DNA of 64,000 bases from Paraflavitalea pollutisoli. Its GTDB lineage: Bacteria; Bacteroidota; Bacteroidia; Chitinophagales; Chitinophagaceae. The translations under genes and the position numbers were made by a program. Below, piece after piece: positions 59,107-64,000 of this stretch. The stretch is from positions 186,001 through 250,000 of the forward strand of contig NZ_JARKMX010000003.1 in assembly GCF_029360705.1 (NCBI RefSeq), given 5' to 3'. How positions within the stretch are numbered: position 1 is the first letter of the stretch; each line of letters opens with the position of its first letter. The notes under the pieces are model-generated. The model was not told where the DNA came from. It saw nothing but the letters and a program-made list of their open reading frames with translations, and made no database searches.

Positions 59107-59928
59107 TTAGGCTTGTACAAACGCGACAAAATCCCGGCTGACGGTCTGTTTCGTTTGCCGCGCTTTGCGCGCAAAAGCGGCAGGCGTGGTACCACTATAC
59201 CGCTTGAACTCACGGCTCAGGTGCGATTGATCGGTATACCCCAACTCCGCCGCAAGGCCCGCCAGGCTCATTGCCGGATGCCGCCATAGCTGATTACGCA
59301 CCTGCTCGAAACGCATCAGGCCCGATACGTCTTTCACCGTATGCCCGGAGGATTGCTTGAAGTTCCGCTCCAGGGTACGCACCGTTGCGTGGGCGGCCGC
59401 AGCCACTTCGCTTACGGGCAACATCCCATTGGCCTGACGCAATGCCATGCCCGCTTTGTGCAGCATGCTGTCCATCGCTACCTGCGCTCTGATCTCCAGG
59501 AAATAATCAATGACCAACCTAAGCGCCCCATCGATATCGCCCGATGTCAGTTGTTGTTGTAAGATCGGTTGCAGCCCGGCGATAGGATGGGTAAAGATGT
59601 GTATGCCGCCTTTGCCAGCCGGTAAGCCGAGCAGGTCAAACACCGTCCAGGGAAAACAGCGGATGGCCAGTATGGTCAGTTGATGGGTTGAATAAAATCG
59701 CACTGGCTGATCCAGCAAGCCCATCATAAACGGAGAAGGCAAAGGTTGCCGGCCACCGGGCAATACCACACTGCAATCGCCACCAACATGAAAGATGATC
59801 TCGGCAAAACCATCCGGCAGCACCTCAAATTCGGCACCCGCAGCTCCCGATTTCCGGCTGTCGAGCCAAAAACATTGGATCACGTCGCGCAGTGCCTCCG
59901 GCGGCTCATATTCCTGGTGTTGATGCAT
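59107..59928 (-). CDS. AraC-family transcription regulator
   Basis: A 273-residue regulator: an N-terminal sensing region with the DUF6597-like start QEYEPPEALRDVIQCFWLDS, and a C-terminal AraC HTH pair. The latter includes ATVRTLERNFKQSSGHTVKD in the first helix-turn-helix and LAGLAAELGYTDQSHLSREF with KRYSGTTPAAFARKARQ in the second. It is likely the activator of the monooxygenase gene 40 bp downstream. The ligand is unknown. A TACCTTTC sequence near its start is close to a -7 box. Confidence 0.85.
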   Translation of the reverse strand: MHQHQEYEPPEALRDVIQCFWLDSRKSGAAGAEFEVLPDGFAEIIFHVGGDCSVVLPGGRQPLPSPFMMGLLDQPVRFYSTHQLTILAIRCFPWTVFDLLGLPAGKGGIHIFTHPIAGLQPILQQQLTSGDIDGALRLVIDYFLEIRAQVAMDSMLHKAGMALRQANGMLPVSEVAAAAHATVRTLERNFKQSSGHTVKDVSGLMRFEQVRNQLWRHPAMSLAGLAAELGYTDQSHLSREFKRYSGTTPAAFARKARQTKQTVSRDFVAFVQA

Positions 59929-60074
59929 ACCGAAAGGTAGCTTTTTTGCCGGTTAGGAGCAGTACAGGCGGTTGCTAAATATATTTTTAGACCTCCTTAA
60001 TCACTGAATATTAAATACTTGTAACCTGTAAAATGCCCTCCGCCAGCCCCGCTGGATAATTATTCTCCGAATAA

Positions 60075-60099
60075 ATTAGTTGATCTCCTAATTGATTAG
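60075..60099. promoter_or_regulatory. BlaI-type operator candidate
   Basis: ATTAG (60075-60079), CTAAT (60088-60092) and ATTAG (60095-60099) are three half sites; the last two form CTAATTGATTAG. They lie 27-51 bp before the BlaI start, the place expected for autorepression. They do not match the TACA/TGTA of S. aureus BlaI, so the assignment rests on position and symmetry. Confidence 0.45.
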
Positions 60100-60125
60100 T
60101 AGTATTGCTATACAAAGCCGTTAGT

Positions 60126-60488
60126 ATGCAAAAACTCGCTAAAAGGGAAGAACAGATCATGATCGTTTTCTGGGAATTGAAAAAAGCCTTTATCCGGGAA
60201 GTGATCCCTCATCTGCCCGATCCCAAACCGCATTACAACAGTGTGGCCACCATGGTAAAGATCCTGGAAGACAAAGGTTTCCTGAGTCATGAAGCGGTCG
60301 GCAACATGTACAGCTACTTTCCCCTCATCGACCGGGAAGATTACCAGAAGCACGCGATCAAGGACATTGTCAGCCAGTACTTCGACAATTCCTATCCCCG
60401 CATGCTCGCCTTTTTTGCCAAAGAACAAAACCTCTCCGAATCCGAGCTTAATGAAATAGTGAACATCATTAAAAACAAAAAGCAATGA
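60126..60488 (+). CDS. BlaI/MecI-family repressor
   Basis: A 120-residue winged-helix repressor: LAKREEQIMIVFWELKKAFI, PHYNSVATMVKILEDKGFLS and HEAVGNMYSYFPLIDREDYQ are the BlaI HTH and wing, and a C-terminal dimerisation region follows (SYPRMLAFFAKEQNLSESEL). In the family it is cleaved or released after its M56 partner senses a signal. The next gene overlaps it by 4 bp. The ATG at 60126 is used. Confidence 0.9.
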   Translation: MQKLAKREEQIMIVFWELKKAFIREVIPHLPDPKPHYNSVATMVKILEDKGFLSHEAVGNMYSYFPLIDREDYQKHAIKDIVSQYFDNSYPRMLAFFAKEQNLSESELNEIVNIIKNKKQ

Positions 60489-63001
60489 TGCAGTATATCA
60501 CCAACGCAGGTATTATCCTCACCGGATGTTTCCTCTTCTACAAACTCCTGTTGCAGAAAGAAACCTTTTTCCGGGCCAACCGCTGGATACTCCTGGCCTG
60601 CCTGGCGCTATCTTTTAGCCTGCCATTGATCAAAATACCACAGCAGTGGTCGCTGCGCGGCACCGAAACCGTACAGGAATCGCCGGTGACAGACGCTACA
60701 CCAACGTCGCCTCTGGTGGTACCGTCTGTCACCCAGCCTGCCGGCGTCGAACCGTCAACTACACAACCCGCCACGCCAGCTACGCAAGTGACACCTGCTA
60801 CGACCAATAATACCCGGCCTTCCTTCAGCTGGCAACAGGCCCTTACCTGGATCGGCTACCTCTACTGGTTTGGTGTCATCGTATTTGCCGGTACCTTCCT
60901 GGTGCAAATCATTACGTTGCTCTATAGAGCCTATACCAGCCCGGTGATCAAAGATGGCCGCTTCCGTATAATTGAGTTGAGCGGCGATAAAGCGCCTTGT
61001 TCTTTTCTCAACAACATCTTCATCAATCCTGAGAAGTACGATTGGGATACCTACAACCAGATCCTGCAGCACGAAAAGATCCACATCGAACAAAAGCATA
61101 GCCTCGACCTCATGCTCGCCGAACTGGTCATCGTATTCCAATGGTTCAATCCCTTTGCCTGGAAATACCGTAAGGCGCTTGAAGATAACCTCGAATACCT
61201 GACCGACGACCAACTGGTCAATCACTACCAGGTAGAGAAAGAAGCTTACCAGCTGAGCCTGCTGCGTGTGTCGGCGCCTCATTTCCCGCTGGCACTGACG
61301 ACCAACTACAACCAGTCACTCCTTAAAAAAAGAATAGCCATGATGAACGTCAAGAAATCAAACCTGCACACCGCCTGGAAATACTGCTTCCTGCTGCCGG
61401 TACTTGTATTATTCGTATGCCTGCTCAATGAACCCCGGGTATACGCCAACGAACCGGCTGCTAAAAAGGCCATCTCCGAGACCGGTTTTTCGTTGGATGA
61501 AATGTCCACAGAAGGCGTTTGGTTCGCCACCATCAAAGGAACCGAAGTCACCATTCAGTTCAAACACGATGGCGATGACCATTCCACCAACAGTAACACC
61601 TTCCAGTTGTCGGAGCTCGGTGACCTTCCCAAAGACAAAGCCGGCGTATTCAGCGCTACCCGCGAGGCGGGAACCATGCAGTTCACCGGCCGTTTTGAAG
61701 ATGGGCAGGGTATGGGCCGCTACAAGTTTACCCCTGCCGCAGGTTATGCCGATAAGATGAAACAGGAAGGTATTGAGATGCGCAACGACAACGATGTCAT
61801 GATTTACTTCCTCGTGAACGTAACCGGCAGCTATGTGAAAATGCTGAAGGCACAGGGGTATACCAACCTCAATCGCAACGATGTCATCCCATTGGCAGCA
61901 CTCAGGATCGATGAAGCTTATATCACCGGTCTCAAGGCAAGTGGCATCCGTGGACTTACCCTCAAGGATATAGTGCCTTTCAAAGCACTCGGCGTAAACG
62001 GCGATTACATTGCCGAGATCCGCAAAGCTGGTTACCCCGATGTGTCGGCCAGTCAGCTCATCTCTTTCAAAGCGCAAGGCATCGATGCCAAATACATCGC
62101 CGACGTACGGAGTGCCAAGGCCAGCCTGGGTGAACCTGCCCGCAGCAGCCAGTCCACCAGTGCCGGCAGCAACAAAGCAGACCGCAACAAAGACAACGAT
62201 AGCGAGGTGTCTATCAACACCAACACCAATTCTCAGGTCAATGTCAATCCCCAGGTAGATGTATCCATCAATGACCTCATCGCAATCAAGTCGCTCAATA
62301 TTAATGAAACGTATATTAAATCGTTGGCGGATGCTGGTATGACGGGCCTCACCAACCAGCAACTCATTTCCATGAAATCACAGGGCATTACCGGCGAATA
62401 CATCAAAGGCCTGCGTACAGCTGGATTCAAGGATCTCCGTGCGAACGATATCATCTCGATCAAATCATTGGGTGTGGATGCTGAGTTCGTAAAGTCGATC
62501 CATGAAGCGGGATTTACGGAGATCTCCAACAGTCAGCTGATGTCTTTCAAGTCTTTGGGCATTACCGGGGCTTATATTAAATCGCTCAAAGCTGCAGGCT
62601 ATGACGATATCAGGATTCAAGAGGTCACAGCATTCAAAGCACAGGGTATCACCCCGGAATTTGCCGCTTCTTTTGCGCCCCTGGGCTATAAGAACATTCC
62701 TGCCCGCGAGATCATTTCGCTCAAATCACTCGGCGTTACACCAGAATTTGTAAAAGGGTTTAAGGATGCCGGGGTAAAAGAGGTGAGCCTCAACCAGGCC
62801 ATTGGTTTCAAGGCCCAGAGTATTACGCCGGCGCTGTTCAAAGAGTACAATGAACTGGGTTTTGGAGAAGTATCCATCAATGATGTGGTAGCCGCCAAAG
62901 CTACGGGCACTACACCCGCCTTTGTTACTGCCATGAAACAAAAAGGACACAACTTCAAGACCCTGCAGAAATATGTTCAACTGAAGACCATCATAGATTA
63001 A
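60485..63001 (+). CDS. BlaR1-type M56 peptidase with 29-residue repeats
   Basis: An 838-residue membrane protease-sensor. The N-terminus has two transmembrane helices and a Pro/Thr-rich loop (about 60-115), then further helices and the zinc site QHEKIHIEQKHSLDLMLAEL (HExxH, with the third ligand nearby in DNLEYLTDDQLV). After the last transmembrane segment (LLPVLVLFVCLLNEPRVYAN, near 305-325) the periplasmic part holds a ~110-residue sheet-like domain and then about twelve 29-residue repeats in two blocks (near 440-540 and 595-838), separated by a Ser/Asn/Thr linker. A typical unit is KSLGITGAYIKSLKAAGY followed by ~11 residues. BlaI precedes it, overlapping by ATGA. There is no penicillin-binding domain, so the signal is not a beta-lactam. 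Confidence 0.85.
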   Translation: MMQYITNAGIILTGCFLFYKLLLQKETFFRANRWILLACLALSFSLPLIKIPQQWSLRGTETVQESPVTDATPTSPLVVPSVTQPAGVEPSTTQPATPATQVTPATTNNTRPSFSWQQALTWIGYLYWFGVIVFAGTFLVQIITLLYRAYTSPVIKDGRFRIIELSGDKAPCSFLNNIFINPEKYDWDTYNQILQHEKIHIEQKHSLDLMLAELVIVFQWFNPFAWKYRKALEDNLEYLTDDQLVNHYQVEKEAYQLSLLRVSAPHFPLALTTNYNQSLLKKRIAMMNVKKSNLHTAWKYCFLLPVLVLFVCLLNEPRVYANEPAAKKAISETGFSLDEMSTEGVWFATIKGTEVTIQFKHDGDDHSTNSNTFQLSELGDLPKDKAGVFSATREAGTMQFTGRFEDGQGMGRYKFTPAAGYADKMKQEGIEMRNDNDVMIYFLVNVTGSYVKMLKAQGYTNLNRNDVIPLAALRIDEAYITGLKASGIRGLTLKDIVPFKALGVNGDYIAEIRKAGYPDVSASQLISFKAQGIDAKYIADVRSAKASLGEPARSSQSTSAGSNKADRNKDNDSEVSINTNTNSQVNVNPQVDVSINDLIAIKSLNINETYIKSLADAGMTGLTNQQLISMKSQGITGEYIKGLRTAGFKDLRANDIISIKSLGVDAEFVKSIHEAGFTEISNSQLMSFKSLGITGAYIKSLKAAGYDDIRIQEVTAFKAQGITPEFAASFAPLGYKNIPAREIISLKSLGVTPEFVKGFKDAGVKEVSLNQAIGFKAQSITPALFKEYNELGFGEVSINDVVAAKATGTTPAFVTAMKQKGHNFKTLQKYVQLKTIID

Positions 63002-63031
63002 GCGGTCTTCCACATAGCCATGACAACAAGA

Positions 63032-63066
63032 AAGCTGCCTCCTTCACAGGGGGCAGCTTGTTTTTT
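63032..63066 (+). terminator. Intrinsic terminator of the BlaI/M56 operon
   Basis: AAGCTGCCTCC and GGGGGCAGCTT pair over 11 bp (one G-U) with loop TTCACA, then GTTTTTT. It starts 31 bp after the M56 stop. Confidence 0.8.
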
Positions 63067-63144
63067 GTGACAGCTTCTTGATGCGCGGACCGGATCAATC
63101 AATGGAATAAACTCACTACAGCAAGGGAGTTGTCTTCGCTAGAC

Positions 63145-64000
63145 CTACTTCAAATGTTTCGCCAGAAAGCTGAATATTTTGGCCCGGATATCATCCGCGT
63201 CAAACATCACGCCGTAGTGCGGCGCGCCGGCTACCATGATGAGCTCGGTAGGTACGCCGTGCAGTTTGAGCCAGCTGTTGAGGATGACCGCTTGGGTATT
63301 GGGCACCTGGTCGTCTTTTTCTCCCTGGATGATGAGGAAAGGTGGATCGTTCTTGTCGACATAGGTAGCAGGGCTGGCAACGCGGGCAAGGTCGGGCCGG
63401 TCGATGGCGCGTGCACCGAGCAGTAAGGTAAGCGCATTCTTATCGTCCAGGGCTGCGGGTGTGGTGCCAATGGCGATGAGGTCAGAGGGGCCATAGAAGT
63501 CGACTACACAGCTAATGCCAAAGGATGGTTTTGTTCCGTTGGCATAGAAGGTATTCACTTTATTATTGAGCGACAAGGCCTGTAGCGACGCCAGGTGACC
63601 GCCGGCAGAAAAGCCCATGAGGGCGATCCTGTTCTTGTTCAGTTTATAAGTAGCGGCATTTTTATACAACCATTCCAGTGCCAGGTTGCAATCCTGTATT
63701 TGCGCCGGGAAAATGGCGGTGGTGCTGAAGCGGTAGTCGATAGAGGCGAGTGCGTAGCCGCTGTCGAGTATTCCGGCAATGGTCTTGCGCATATAGCTCA
63801 TATCGGCATACTTGTCGTTGACCATCCAGCCGCCGCCATGTACCCATACTACGAGTGGCGTAGAGGGGCCTGCATTGGCGGGCAGGTAGATGTCCAGCAG
63901 GTGTTTTTGGAACGTATCGCCGGCATAGTTGATATTTGGGTGAATGATGGTGCCGGTGGGGAAATATTGTCTGACGGGCGATTCCTGGCTGTAAGCTGCC
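63145..64000 (-). CDS. Alpha/beta hydrolase (esterase), N-terminus outside window
   Basis: The frame is open from the stop at 63145 to the right edge, at least 284 residues. Reading in from the edge: AYSQESPVRQYFPTGTIIHP, a strand LDIYLPANA, then PLVVWVHGGGWMVNDKYA with the HGGGW oxyanion motif of acetyl-esterase/lipase-like hydrolases. IALMGFSAGGHLASLQAL gives the nucleophile Ser (GFSAGG), PPFLIIQGEKDDQVPNTQAV the Asp, and GAPHYGVMFD the His. It probably removes acyl groups from a carbohydrate or small ester. The true start, and a signal peptide if any, are not visible. Confidence 0.82.
   Translation of the reverse strand, partial: AAYSQESPVRQYFPTGTIIHPNINYAGDTFQKHLLDIYLPANAGPSTPLVVWVHGGGWMVNDKYADMSYMRKTIAGILDSGYALASIDYRFSTTAIFPAQIQDCNLALEWLYKNAATYKLNKNRIALMGFSAGGHLASLQALSLNNKVNTFYANGTKPSFGISCVVDFYGPSDLIAIGTTPAALDDKNALTLLLGARAIDRPDLARVASPATYVDKNDPPFLIIQGEKDDQVPNTQAVILNSWLKLHGVPTELIMVAGAPHYGVMFDADDIRAKIFSFLAKHLK

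Noticed and set aside
61409-62362. A 317-residue frame opposite the M56 sensor repeats
   Set aside because: The repeats create a long open shadow; composition follows the repeat unit on the other strand.

Overview
The window reads as a Bacteroidota chromosome segment, probably Chitinophagaceae or a close relative. The evidence is a CTnDOT-type tra operon with an RteC-like regulator, a type IX secretion C-terminal sorting domain, a TonB-dependent receptor, a bacilliredoxin of the YtxJ type, BlaI/M56 pairs, few Shine-Dalgarno sites, and several promoters of the Bacteroidota form TTTG/TTG-N19-21-TAnnTTTG. No species can be named from sequence alone.

Region 1 (1-22864) is the right-hand part of an integrative conjugative element (ICE). 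It holds a cut-off hypothetical gene, an RteC-domain regulator, two small HTH-like proteins behind an operator-like palindrome, and a control region with two nearly identical structured RNA hairpins. A rightward conjugation operon follows: a small membrane protein, TraE, TraF, TraG ATPase, three related TraI-like secreted proteins, TraJ, TraK, a TraL-position protein, TraM and TraN. A DUF3945-like protein and two small DNA-binding proteins come next. Relaxase, coupling protein and integrase are not in the window and should lie to the left.

The distal end of the ICE carries a more A+T-rich cargo (15372-21509) that looks like a complete defence module. Its parts are a Mig-like T:G mismatch glycosylase, a 5-methylcytosine methyltransferase, a MORC-like GHKL ATPase with a zinc ribbon, and an Mrr-nuclease/SF2-helicase fusion. 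A secreted trypsin-like protease follows. The element ends at an 18-nt tRNA 3' remnant (probably tRNA-Asp) next to the chromosomal tRNA terminator (22847-22895), preceded by two 9-nt direct repeats that may be integrase arm sites.

Region 2 (22904-64000) is ordinary, more G+C-rich chromosome. In order it carries: a DoxX-like protein; a T9SS type B secreted protein; a BamA-like barrel; a type I secretion-like operon whose ABC subunit has no ATPase domain; an OmpW/PorT-like barrel; a bacilliredoxin; an ANT(6)-like nucleotidyltransferase; an ATP-grasp protein; a TlpA/DUF3738 fusion; a two-component system whose promoter implies a leaderless mRNA; a PhyH dioxygenase divergent from an HxlR regulator; YjbQ; a TPR lipoprotein; a class 3 lipase; a small secreted protein next to a second ATP-grasp enzyme; AzoR divergent from HxlR; exonuclease III; an NlpE/META lipoprotein; a ModE, TonB receptor, di-haem peroxidase and molybdopterin-domain cluster; a sugar isomerase-like protein; an AraC/flavin monooxygenase pair; a BlaI/M56 pair whose sensor carries about twelve 29-residue repeats; and a cut-off alpha/beta hydrolase.
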